Positions 22,376 to 30,933 of a stretch of 47,668 nucleotides of DNA are shown here, in pieces; the first letter of the stretch is position 1; every line of letters begins with the position of its first letter. The position numbers were made by a program, and so were the translations under genes. The DNA comes from a virus. The stretch lies in the IMG/VR virus record IMGVR_UViG_3300037157_000019, positions 1 to 47,668 of that record. One strand, given 5' to 3'. The notes beneath the pieces are model-generated. The model worked only from the letters and a program-made list of their open reading frames with translations, had not been told where the DNA came from and did no database searches.

Positions 22376-24370
22376 GTGACAGTAGAAAAGTTAGCGGCGC
22401 TGTTTGAGAAGCATCTTCACGACAAAAATTACCAGCACCGCGATATGACTCCCGAGGAATTTCTGGCGAGAGCAAAGACTAGTTTCTTCCGTCTTACTTC
22501 TGACCAGCAGATGAAAGTTGTAACGATTTGTGATCTCAAGGGCATCACGAAGGACGCAGATATCTTTCGCTACCGATTCTTGGCCCAGACCAATCTTTTC
22601 TTCTTGTGCCGTCTTTTAGAAAAATACTGCGACCTAAGCGATCAGGAATATACTTGGATAGACGGTACCGTTCATACGACGCATGAATCGATTTGCAATG
22701 AGTTCTTTGTAAAAAAAGATCCGACTAGGGCGACGTTCAAAGAATTTGCCGCCAAGAACAACTACATCGACCAGAAGGAACGCCTACTCCTAGTCCCTAG
22801 AGGCGGGTTCAAATCCTCAATGAACATGGCGGACTGTGTTCAGTGGATCATCACCTACCCAGAAGTCACGATCCTAGTACTGACGGGCGTGCTCGACCTT
22901 GCCAAGGATTTCGTCAGCGAGATCAAGGGACATTTCACTCTGAATGACGGCGGACTGACAGGTCTCTTCATTAAGAAGAAATGCCTAAGTCCCCGCGTCA
23001 TGCTCGACGGGACAGAGAGTATGTTCCAGGTACTCTTCCCCGAGCACTGCATTGAGAAGGATGATGGTAAAGGTTACGAATATCAGACTCCTGCAGTCTC
23101 TGTGGTTGAGAAGGAATGCACGGTCTTCGCCGCCTCTATCGAGCAGAACTTGGCTGGTTGGCACGTCTGTGTTATGAAACTGGACGACGTCGTGACTAAC
23201 GAGAACTCACAGACGGTTGACCGCATCGTCAATATCAACAAGCAAGTCAGCATCAATGCTGCGATGTTGCACCCCTTCGGATTCTACGACAAGATCGGGA
23301 CTTGGTACGACTCACAAGATACTTACGGCCAGGACATCCTCAACCTCAAGAAGTGGGTCGAGGAGGGCGGGGCTCCTGAGCAGTACCCGATGAAGGTTTA
23401 CATCCGTGCCGCGTGGTGGCCTAACGCCGCCGCACGAGCAATCGGCAAAATCGGTGCCGAGATGTCTGAGGCCGATTACGACTTCTGGTTCAACGTCGAC
23501 GATAACGAACACTCGTTGACTTATAAGTTACTGCTGCACAAGAAGAAGACCGATCCCTGGTTCGCGATCAAGTATCTGAATGATCCGACCCTAATGCACG
23601 TCATCAAGTTCCCTCGGGAACTCCTGGTGCGCAAGACGGTCCCTGCCGCGATGTTGCCGAATATGGGCATGATCGTAACGTGCGTGGATACCGCATACTC
23701 GACTAAGTCGTGGGCGGATTACACGGTCATCTTGACGGCGCTGATCTACGGTGGACGCTTCTACATCATTGACATGAAGCGAGACCGATACAACGAAGCT
23801 GAATTACCCGCTATGATCGCGGCGACTGCACTCCAGTGGAAACCCCGAAGGATGTGCATCGAGGAATCCGTCGGTGTGAAGTGGATGGGTCGTGAGGCCT
23901 ATCACGAGATGGACAAATTGAAAGTGCGAGTGCCGATTGAATGGGTCTCGCTTGGTCAAGGCAAGAAGACTAAGTCGAAATCTGAGAAGGCGGGTCCCGT
24001 ACTTCGGTATCTGGAGGAAGGTAAATTACTCTTCCTAAATACCTGTCCGAGTCTCGACGAACTCTACGACGAGTTGTCGAAGTTCGGTACCGCTGCATCA
24101 ATGCACGATGATATCGTGGATGCGCTGGCTATCCTCGTAAAACAGTTCTGCGCATACGCGGAGAATGAGGCGAAGGTTTCGGCGGCTCAGGATCAGTACT
24201 TCGATCCCAAGCAGCAGGCGGCATACAAACAAGTTTACGAGGGTAAGGCAATAGACCAGTCGCAGTTTGCGGCGTTGGCTTCGGGATTCCCTGACCAGTC
24301 AGGTGAACCGATGCCCACAGGTATAGGTCTTGGCGAGTTTCACGATCCTCTAGCGGATTTATTTCAATGA
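22376..24370 (+). CDS. terL: Terminase large subunit
   Basis: The 664 aa protein powers DNA packaging. The ATPase has a variant Walker A, LLLVPRGGFKSSM (K146), and after it strands such as VTILVLTGVLDLAKDF. The C-terminal RNase H-like nuclease shows GMIVTCVDTAYSTKSWADY (first Asp), RRMCIEESVGVKWMG (Glu) and SMHDDIVDALAI (last Asp). The start codon is GTG at 22376 after GGAGGAGTC. Length is slightly above the usual 450-600. Its product docks on the portal encoded next. No intron interrupts it, unlike the portal and capsid genes. Confidence 0.93.
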   Translation: MTVEKLAALFEKHLHDKNYQHRDMTPEEFLARAKTSFFRLTSDQQMKVVTICDLKGITKDADIFRYRFLAQTNLFFLCRLLEKYCDLSDQEYTWIDGTVHTTHESICNEFFVKKDPTRATFKEFAAKNNYIDQKERLLLVPRGGFKSSMNMADCVQWIITYPEVTILVLTGVLDLAKDFVSEIKGHFTLNDGGLTGLFIKKKCLSPRVMLDGTESMFQVLFPEHCIEKDDGKGYEYQTPAVSVVEKECTVFAASIEQNLAGWHVCVMKLDDVVTNENSQTVDRIVNINKQVSINAAMLHPFGFYDKIGTWYDSQDTYGQDILNLKKWVEEGGAPEQYPMKVYIRAAWWPNAAARAIGKIGAEMSEADYDFWFNVDDNEHSLTYKLLLHKKKTDPWFAIKYLNDPTLMHVIKFPRELLVRKTVPAAMLPNMGMIVTCVDTAYSTKSWADYTVILTALIYGGRFYIIDMKRDRYNEAELPAMIAATALQWKPRRMCIEESVGVKWMGREAYHEMDKLKVRVPIEWVSLGQGKKTKSKSEKAGPVLRYLEEGKLLFLNTCPSLDELYDELSKFGTAASMHDDIVDALAILVKQFCAYAENEAKVSAAQDQYFDPKQQAAYKQVYEGKAIDQSQFAALASGFPDQSGEPMPTGIGLGEFHDPLADLFQ

Positions 24371-24386
24371 GAAACAAGACTCGACG

Positions 24387-24415
24387 TTGACAAAATCGGC
24401 CTCTTGTGCTAAACT
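24387..24415 (+). promoter_or_regulatory. Extended -10 promoter of the GIY-YIG gene
   Basis: TTGACA (24387-24392), 17 nt spacer ending in TGC, TAAACT (24410-24415). The start is predicted near 24422. It gives the endonuclease gene its own transcript between terminase and portal. Confidence 0.75.
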
Positions 24416-24436
24416 CAAAATGGGGGAGAAAAGCCT

Positions 24437-24991
24437 ATGCAGGTTTACGCCATATCCAACACGGCGAATGACAAGATTTATATCGGGATGCATTCTAAGG
24501 ACGACTTGCAGGCGTACCTGCGATATAATGTACGCCACGCCCTAGCGAATAGCGGCAATAAGACTTATCTTTATCGGGCGATTCGCAAATACGGACCTGA
24601 AGCATTCTCCATAAAATCTTTGGTTAGAGCGGTTGATAAAGACCAAATGGACGCTCTAGAAATCTTTTTTATTCGGACTCTCGAAACCCAGAATCCAGAA
24701 ATCGGATACAACATTACCGCAGGTGGCGGAGGACGGCTTGGAACGAAACGTCCCCATACGGAGGCTGAAAAAGCACACATGAAAGAAGTAATGACTGGGC
24801 GTAATGTAACTTGGGGCGACAAGATTAGCGCTACTCAAAAGGGTAAAACTTTAACGCCTGAACACATCGCTGCTCTGAAAATAGGGCAGAAAGGGTGTAA
24901 AAAACCACCACGGTCTCCTGAACATTTGCGTAAGATCAGCGAGAATAGTAAGGCACGGTGGGCAAAACTGAAAGCGAGGGTCAATGCCTGA
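24437..24991 (+). CDS. GIY-YIG homing endonuclease
   Basis: The 184 aa protein has an N-terminal GIY-YIG nuclease (MQVYAISNTANDKIYIGMHS, then YLYRAIRKYGPEAFSIKSLV, with E in ALEIFFIRTLETQNPEIGYN as the catalytic Glu). It has C-terminal NUMOD3-like DNA-binding repeats (KRPHTEAEKAHMKEVMTGRN, GKTLTPEHIAALKIGQKG, RSPEHLRKISENSKARW). It is free-standing: its stop overlaps the start of portal exon 1 by 8 nt. The nearest intron is 170 nt downstream, so it may mobilise that intron or its own flanks. It has a ribosome site GGGGGAG and its own promoter. Confidence 0.92.
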   Translation: MQVYAISNTANDKIYIGMHSKDDLQAYLRYNVRHALANSGNKTYLYRAIRKYGPEAFSIKSLVRAVDKDQMDALEIFFIRTLETQNPEIGYNITAGGGGRLGTKRPHTEAEKAHMKEVMTGRNVTWGDKISATQKGKTLTPEHIAALKIGQKGCKKPPRSPEHLRKISENSKARWAKLKARVNA

Positions 24992-27592
24992 TAATTCATT
25001 AGGTGTTATGGACGCCGTCATTCGTGATGGTGACCCAAACGGAAACCTAGATCCTAGGGATTTCAAGAACAACCAGACGGGCGATCTACCAATAGATAAA
25101 GAGCTCACCCTCGTTTGCAGAAGTGCCGAGCTTGCCAAAGCGTTTATCCAAAACAGACAGTAAACAAAATCTGCCGTCTATAAACCCACTCTGATTGACT
25201 CGAAATCTGAAATGACAACGAGGCGGAACCCTAGCGGGACCGTGAGAGACTAAGCGAGAGGGCACCGCAAGGTGATGCAATAGTCCGAACTATACGGGAA
25301 TAGAAACCGTATGAGGTTAGCAGAAATGCCTAACCCTGCGAAAGCAGTAACAACATTGATAACGAACATAACGCGAAAGAGTTTTATGTAAGTTGTTGAT
25401 AATGGGACACTTCTTTGGCGAGACGCAGATATTTTGTTTCAGTCGCCACGACCGATGACGGTTTACGAGAATACCTTAACATAACGGGGGCACCTCACTG
25501 AAAGGTGAGAATGCGAATCTTCTTTAATCAAGCTGAACCCTGAAACGGGAACAGACTGCAAGCAGCGAAAGCGGGCAGCAGTAGAGACTAAACAAGAAGA
25601 CATCCTTTGGGATGATGCGATAGTCCGATCATTACGGGAATCAAAACCGTAAGAGATGAACAGAAATGATTCATCCCGCCGCAAGGCGAGTAACATAATG
25701 ACGTACTCGAACCGAACGTCCAGCGGTTCACCGTCGCGAAGGTTTGCAACGCGATTGTGCCGCAACTATACAAAGGCTTGTTCTACGCCGATCCGCCGAT
25801 GCTACTTCGGCCAAGACCAGGCACGTCCCAGAAGGTCGTCGACGCCAAGACGGCGTTGTATTCCTATATCCTGGACGAATGCAAGTTCAAGAACCATGTG
25901 AAGTGGGGCCTGGAACAGATGGCCCACCTAGGCACAGGTATCTTCAAGTGGGGATACGACTGGCAAGAGATCGTGACGCTCAAACGTTCCGCGACCACGC
26001 GACACGTCGATCTCCCAAATCCAGACGGTTCGACGACCCGCAAAGAGTTCCCGACAGACGATCCGCCGAATATCGAGCGGTCGGTACAGATCGTGCCGAT
26101 GCCGTTCTTCGAGCATCGTCCGCTCAATCGCGTTCTCCTCGACCCGCAGTTAGAGGTCTCGGACATTCGCGAAGCACGATGGGTCATCGACATCCGATAC
26201 ATGGACTGGTATCAGTTCACGGATTTGAAGAAAAACATCACTGGTGCGATCCAGGACGGCGAAGAAGGCGTGGCTATCGACGGTTGGAAGTTCCCGACTG
26301 ACGCACAGATTGCGTCAATGTGGGACGGCCAGCCTGGCCAACAGCTACAAGATCTGGACATGACGACTCAGGTGCGTGGTGTGGTATTCCATGCCGAGGA
26401 AGTCAACGCTCAGACGAGCCCTGACCCCCGACGCACGAAGCTCGAACTCATGGAGTATTGGGACAGCGGTCGCAAGATCATCGTCCTCAATAAGGAGAAG
26501 GTCGTCTACACAGGCGTCAACGAGTTCAAAAAGATCCCGTTCTTGTCATCCAACTGGTGGAATCGCCCTCGGGCGTTCTACGGTATGGGTCTGGGATTGA
26601 TTGTCGGACAGAATCAACGTGTCGACCAAGGCACGATTAACTCAATTCTGAAGATCCTGTCATACGGCGTCAATCCAATATATCTGCGCAACAGGGACGA
26701 CAACGCCCCGACGCAAACGATCCGCACAGGCATTGGTAAGATCCTGAGCGTGACCGACACTGAGAAATCGTACAGGTTGCTCGAATCTCCGAAAGTCCCG
26801 CCCGATATCTGGTCGGCGATGAAGGAGAACGAGTCGGCGACCGAATCTTCCTCGGGTGCAGACCAGACGTTGGTTCAGGGGAGTTCCGCTGGCCCACGGG
26901 CAGGTATGGGACGCTCGGCGGCAGGCGCAAACCTTATGGCAGGCGCGTCCGCAACCCGCCTTGACGGCCCTCTGGACAACTTCATCGATCAGGTATTCAA
27001 ACCGTTCATCGGCGTCATCGACATGCTGGTGTTCACGGTGATGTCGGGCGCTGCCATCAACCATATCCTCGGTAAGGAAATGGGTGAGGACTTCTTGAAG
27101 GATCTTAGCCTTCAGGAGTTTTACGATGCACAGATCGAGTATGAGATTCTTGCAGGATCGTCGCTCGCTGCGAAGCGGACGATGGCCCAGTCTATGGTCA
27201 TGCTCACGCAGATCCTGGACAACCCGCAGATTCAGCAATCGTTGGCCGAGATCAACCAAGAGTACATCGACTTCAAGCCGATTATCGCGATGTGGATGGA
27301 AGCTAGTGAGTGGAAGAACAAGAACGACATCATCAAGGCGATGACGCCCGATATGATCGCTCGCCAGAAGGCGAATTCCAAAGCGGCCCTCCAGCAGGGG
27401 GCGATGCAGGCCAAGCAGCAGGGCGACCAACAGAAGTTTGTTCAGAAACAACAGTTGGAAGACCAAGCCAGCAACAACCGAATCAAACGGGATATCACTC
27501 GTGAAGCTGCGAAAGCGAGCGGCATGAGCGAGACCGTGAACGGCACTCCATCCCAGACAGGTCTGGAAGGGCAGATGCCGACCGTAGAGTAA
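24984..27592 (+). CDS. Portal protein, split by two group I introns
   Basis: The portal forms the DNA channel at the capsid vertex. Three exons join in frame: 24984-25161, 25405-25476 and 25701-27592, giving 713 residues. Exon 1 ends RSAELAKAFIQNRQ. Exon 2 adds TLLWRDADILFQSPRPMTVY and ENT. Exon 3 starts VLEPNVQRFTVAKVCNAIVP and continues LYKGLFYADPPM. The joined text reads naturally through both junctions (split codons TGG and TAC). Exon 3 has portal-typical LNKEKVVYTGVNEFKKIPFL and WWNRPRAFYGMGLGLIVGQN, plus a long helical C-terminus. Without splicing, exon 1 stops at TAA (25161-25163) and exon 2 at TAA (25480-25482). Confidence 0.88.
25162..25404 (+). ncRNA. Group I intron 1 in the portal gene (ORF-less, 243 nt)
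   Basis: The last exon base is T (25161) and the last intron base is G (25404), as group I introns require. Exon AGACAGT pairs with the guide GCCGTCT (25173-25179), with T-G at the cut and one A-C mismatch. The core has GAGACTA ... ATAGTCC (P7), a CACC-GCAA-GGTG hairpin between them, and TACGG/CCGTA after it. It opens with AAACAAAAT, like the capsid intron, and ends ATAATG like portal intron 2. It carries no ORF. Confidence 0.85.
25477..25700 (+). ncRNA. Group I intron 2 in the portal gene (ORF-less, 224 nt)
   Basis: It follows exon T25476 and ends at G25700. The core matches intron 1: GAGACTA ... GATAGTCC for P7, a CATCC/GGATG hairpin between them, TACGG/CCGTA after, and the shared block CAGAAATG; both end in ATAATG. 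The guide pairing is weak (CCT with GGG at 25485-25489), so the exact 5' cut is less sure than for intron 1. The frame across the junction (NT-Y-VLEPN) supports it. Confidence 0.8.
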
Positions 27593-27670
27593 CCGTTCTC
27601 TGTCGGGAGTATAAACCGACCACGGGCCACCGTGACCGTGAGGTGGGTGGCACAAGATTTAGGAGGGGAT

Positions 27671-28033
27671 ATGGCTGAGGAGAAAGATCTAGCCAAAATA
27701 GGGATGGAACCTATATCAAGAATGGACCCGCGCCATCGGTTGGTAATCGCGGGTTACGTCCACACCGAAGGGTTCATCATCCTGCAACGTTTGATGGAGG
27801 ATGAACTCAAACTGCTCAACCAGAACCTGATCAACACGGATGGATCCGATGACAAAGCTATCCTAGCCAACTTTCATCTGGTGAAGGCCGCAGGGATGTT
27901 CTACGCGGGCATCATGCAGCGGATCAAGGAAGAGATCACCCTTGCGAGTAGTGAGGCCTCGACCGTCGGTTCGATCAGCGATCCAGAACGACCGTACTAC
28001 CCGCCCGAGTTCGATGGGCAGGATCTATTTTAG
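27671..28033 (+). CDS. Hypothetical virion-module protein (120 aa)
   Basis: The start at 27671 (MAEEKDLAKIGMEPISRMDP) follows GGAGGGGAT; a longer in-frame start lacks one. The protein is mainly helical (VHTEGFIILQRLMEDELKLL, LVKAAGMFYAGIMQRIKEEI) with a Pro/Tyr-rich tail (PERPYYPPEFDGQDLF). It sits between portal and scaffold, the usual place for small head assembly factors. The leader ACAAGATTTAGGAGGGG recurs almost exactly before the gene at 34660. Confidence 0.65.
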   Translation: MAEEKDLAKIGMEPISRMDPRHRLVIAGYVHTEGFIILQRLMEDELKLLNQNLINTDGSDDKAILANFHLVKAAGMFYAGIMQRIKEEITLASSEASTVGSISDPERPYYPPEFDGQDLF

Positions 28034-28041
28034 GAGGAGCA

Positions 28042-29205
28042 ATGCCATATACCGTAGCCCAGATTGACGCGATGTCCGCCAGCGAGTACTCGGCGAACTT
28101 ACGAGACCCAGAGTTCATCAAGGCGGTTGACGCCATGAGCCCGCAGCCCATGACCACGCCTGATATGATCGACCCCGAGACGGGGATGACCGTAGTACCA
28201 GGGACGCCGATGGCTCCGCTTGAGCCCGTGGCCGTGGTTCCCGTCGTGGAACCCGTAGCGCCAGTAGTCGTGGCACCAGCCGCACTGACTGAACAGCGGT
28301 ACGAATGGCAACCAACGGACGAGAACAACATCCCTCTCGGCGGCAGACAAGTTATTATCTATAAAACCCAGGAAGAGTTGATCCAGAAGTTCACCGATCA
28401 GAACACCTCGATCCTGCGCCAGATGAAGAAGCTCTCGCGTGACGCACGCTTGGGACTGACTCCCGAGGCGGACGTACCCGCGAGCGCGGCCCGTCTTCCT
28501 AAGAACTTCGAGGGGTTTAAGCCGAAGCATCTGTCGGTCGACGAACGGTTCCAATTACAGCAGGATCTTCAAGACCCTGCGAAGATGGAGGACGCCAAGA
28601 ACAAGTTGGCCGAAGCCACGTACGGAGCAACACCTGAGGTTCTGTCAGATACCCTGAATCGAGCCCAGAGGTTGTTGATGGAGAATGAAGTACGTCGCAA
28701 CTTCGACGAATTTTTAGACCGCGTAGGAAACGGTTTCAACGATATTGAATCAAACCGTGTAGTTATTACGTCGTGGATGCAAGAGAGAGATCTCGCGCCA
28801 ACCACCGACAATTTCGAAATCGCCTTTGCGAGAACTGCCGTATTGCAGACTCCCGCTATGGTTGTCCAACCATCACAGGCTATCGCGACCGTACCAGTGG
28901 TCGCGAGAATAGAATCGGAACCGAAACCGCAGGTTCCCACGGCAGCAGCTAGTCGAATTACTAGCGAAGCTCCGTCGGTACAAAACGCCAGATCTCAGGT
29001 CCCCTCAGGATTGAATGAGCGAGTCTCTTCATCCAACGGAGCATCATCCGTGAGCGTGCGAACCCTGACCCTGGCAGAAGTTGACAAAATGTCCGCCACT
29101 GAATATGGAACTAGGGCCAAGTCTGACCCGACATTCCTTCCGAACGTTGATAAGCTTCAGCAAGAAGCAGACCAGCGTCGGGCGGTGCGACAACGTCAAG
29201 GGTGA
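28042..29205 (+). CDS. Scaffold-like head assembly protein (387 aa)
   Basis: MPYTVAQIDAMSASEYSANL starts at 28042 after AGGAGGAGCA. The layout fits a scaffold: Pro/Val-rich N-terminal linker, a long charged helical middle (LSRDARLGLTPEAD, FQLQQDLQDPAKMEDAKNKL) and a flexible Ala/Ser/Pro-rich C-terminus. It lies directly upstream of the capsid gene. A short motif is repeated at both ends: VAQIDAMSASEYSANLRDPE near the start and LAEVDKMSATEYGTRAKSDP near the end. The two copies could be capsid-docking sites. Confidence 0.75.
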   Translation: MPYTVAQIDAMSASEYSANLRDPEFIKAVDAMSPQPMTTPDMIDPETGMTVVPGTPMAPLEPVAVVPVVEPVAPVVVAPAALTEQRYEWQPTDENNIPLGGRQVIIYKTQEELIQKFTDQNTSILRQMKKLSRDARLGLTPEADVPASAARLPKNFEGFKPKHLSVDERFQLQQDLQDPAKMEDAKNKLAEATYGATPEVLSDTLNRAQRLLMENEVRRNFDEFLDRVGNGFNDIESNRVVITSWMQERDLAPTTDNFEIAFARTAVLQTPAMVVQPSQAIATVPVVARIESEPKPQVPTAAASRITSEAPSVQNARSQVPSGLNERVSSSNGASSVSVRTLTLAEVDKMSATEYGTRAKSDPTFLPNVDKLQQEADQRRAVRQRQG

Positions 29206-29210
29206 TTTAA

Positions 29211-30914
29211 ATGTCCTTTTCACCAGCCGGGAATCAGTTAAGTAATCTCCCGCAATCCACTGTAAAGTATTCATAGTACTTGCCCTGAAATACAGAGATT
29301 GACAAATGCTGGTAGTTGTAGTAAAGTATGACAAACGCTTCAGGGAGAACTTGAAGGCACAGACGCCGTTCGTTCGATGCAGTCAGAGACTTGATTTGCC
29401 TAAGAACAGCGGAAATCAATACGAAATGTTTATGTACGTTCCGTTGGCTGCGTTGACCACACAGACCACAGAAGGTACGGTAGGCAGTTCGTTGAGCGTC
29501 AACGTCCTCAACACCACGGCAACGATTGGTGAGTACGCTAAACAAAATTGGCGTATTGTTTTTATAAACTTGACTATATCCGTCAAAGTCTGATAGTATC
29601 AGAAGAGACGGAGGAAAGACCTAAGATGATGACTAATGATAAAACGAAGTGGGCACGACTAGCGGCGTTTATTGATGCTGAGGGTTGCATAGGGGTTTCC
29701 CGAACGATCCTACACACTAGCACGGGCAAAGACTACTGGGGTTACGACTTGAAGGTATCAGTTGCCAACACAAGCATGAAATTGATGCGGTGGTTGGTAC
29801 GATATTTTGGCGGCGAGTTTCGTCCTAAGCAAAAAGGCAAACTTGGCGTTAAACCATGTTTTGAATGGTTCGTAACAGGTGGTTACGAGAAGATAGAAAT
29901 CATTCTTCTTAGCACGCTTCCTTATCATATCATCAAGCGAGAGCAGGCGTTAATCGCACTGGAATGGGTTCGTATGCGAGGGCAAGAAAACCCTCAAAGA
30001 CGAGCAGAACTCCATAAAGCGTGTATGGCTCTCAATTCTGGGGACTCCCCAACGACTAATACGTCAAGCATCGATACTCCCGTATCGTAAAGATAGAGTC
30101 TGAACTGCATAGCGATATGCAGAGCGAGCCAAGGGTGATCTTGGTTTCCTAAACAAAATTGGATTACGCGAACTTCAGTTCGCTGAGTCTTGCGACAGCT
30201 ATCGATAATACGGTAGAAAATGTCGCGAAGGAGCTGTCGTATCAGTTGGGCGAGTCCCTGTCGGCTCTGGTCCGTGCGACTGCAGACGGTGCGAACAGCA
30301 TCGACTCCAGCGTCCTGATCGAGTTGGCTGCGACGACCACTGCTAGCTTCACTGCGTTGTCTCTGAGCCAAATCAGAAACAGCGTCCAGTCGCTGGCTGG
30401 CCGTTCCGTGAAGCCTTTCGCGAAGGATATGTTCGTAGGCGTCATCCACCCGTTCGCCCTCGGCGACGTGTTGGCTGACAACTCGAACGATTCCCCCATC
30501 GACATCCTGAAGCACACCGCTCAGGGTCAGATGACTATGGAAGACCTGATCAGCACCGACCTCGAAGATAGCATTGAGTTGCCTTCTTCAGGCGTGCGGT
30601 TCTTCCAGACCAACCTCGTCACCCAGACCGCGAACTATCAGGGTGTGACAGGGTTGACCGCGCTTCGGACCTACATCTTCGGGCAAGATGGTATCTTCTC
30701 CATCAACCTCGGAGCACAGAACGATACCACGTTCGGTGAAGGTCAGTGGCAGAACATCAAGTGCAACGTCGTGCAGAACGCCGCACCAACCGTTGCCGAT
30801 CCTGAAGGCTTAATTCCGGGTTGGACTTCGTATCGTGTACATTTTACCACGAGTTTAGGACCGGATACCACAATTCGCATCAGAGAAATAGACGCGGCCA
30901 GCGCAATAAGTTGA
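29211..30914 (+). CDS. Major capsid protein (N4-gp56-like), interrupted
   Basis: Reading MSFSPAGNQLSNLPQSTVKY (29211-29270), then DKRFRENLKAQTPFVRCSQR and on to TATIGEYA (29330-29539), then DYANFSSLSLATAIDNTVEN to the stop (30162-30914), gives about 340 residues of an N4-gp56-like capsid protein. Typical blocks are the LP/YDK opening, NSGNQYEMFMYVPLAAL, TEGTVGSS and DYANFSSLSLATAID. Two things break it. A group I intron with a LAGLIDADG gene lies at 29540-30161, and a 59 nt gap with an immediate TAG (29274) and direct repeats lies near the 5' end. If the gap is not crossed, translation could start at ATG 29306 (MLVVVVKYDKRF), but its ribosome site is weak. Confidence 0.83.
29262..29329 (+). 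repeat. 9 bp direct repeats flanking a 50 nt insert in the capsid gene
   Basis: GTAAAGTAT occurs at 29262-29270 and 29321-29329, 59 nt apart. The insert starts TCATAG, giving a stop two codons after the first TAT, and shifts the frame. AAGTA/TACTT can pair across the first repeat and stop. The insert also contains TTGACA-N17-TAAAGT (29299-29327), a promoter-like element. Joining the two TAT codons restores the capsid frame. Confidence 0.7.
29570..29599 (+). promoter_or_regulatory. Promoter of the intron-borne LAGLIDADG gene
   Basis: TTGACT (29570-29575), 18 nt spacer, TAGTAT (29594-29599). The start is predicted near 29606, 20 nt before the ATG and just before a GGAGGAAAG ribosome site. Confidence 0.55.
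29626..30090 (+). CDS. LAGLIDADG homing endonuclease
   Basis: The 154 aa protein starts MMTNDKTKWARLAAFIDAEG, with LAAFIDAEG as the LAGLIDADG catalytic helix (last acidic residue metal-binding) near residues 11-19. It continues CIGVSRTI and WWLVRYFGGEF-like secondary strands (RWLVRYFGGEFRPKQKGK). A YEKIEIILLSTLPYHIIKRE segment is typical of the C-terminal part. There is one motif, so it probably acts as a homodimer. The start at 29626 is chosen for GGAGGAAAGACCTAAG; the frame is open further upstream but without a site. It lies wholly inside the capsid intron, whose spread it should promote. Confidence 0.9.
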   Translation: MMTNDKTKWARLAAFIDAEGCIGVSRTILHTSTGKDYWGYDLKVSVANTSMKLMRWLVRYFGGEFRPKQKGKLGVKPCFEWFVTGGYEKIEIILLSTLPYHIIKREQALIALEWVRMRGQENPQRRAELHKACMALNSGDSPTTNTSSIDTPVS

Positions 30915-30933
30915 TTCTAAACGACTTAGAGGG

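Larger units (their letters stand above)
29540..30161 (+). ncRNA. Group I intron in the capsid gene, with LAGLIDADG gene (622 nt)
   Basis: Exon TACGCT (ending at 29539) pairs with guide GGCGTA (29550-29555), with T-G at the cut, and the last intron base is G30161. The 3' core has a TGGGG-ACT-CCCCA hairpin (30039-30051), GACTAATACG, a CGATAC/GTATCG hairpin, AAGATAGAGTCTGAAC and CTGCAT/ATGCAG. The C-terminal codons of the endonuclease overlap this core. CTAAACAAAATTGG (14 bp) is repeated exactly at both ends, but only removing 622 nt joins ...GEYA and DYANF in frame. Confidence 0.82.

Noticed and set aside
26660-27655. 331-codon minus-strand frame opposite the portal gene
   Set aside because: Arg/His/Leu-rich composition is typical of an antisense shadow. 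There is no start signal or domain.
29083-29112. TTGACA-N17-TATGGA within the scaffold gene as a promoter
   Set aside because: It lies in coding sequence of the conserved C-terminal motif, with a poor -10 and no gene start nearby.
29540-30161. Intein in the capsid protein
   Set aside because: The frame running into the insert ends in a stop, the LAGLIDADG gene has its own start in another frame, and no intein splicing blocks are present.
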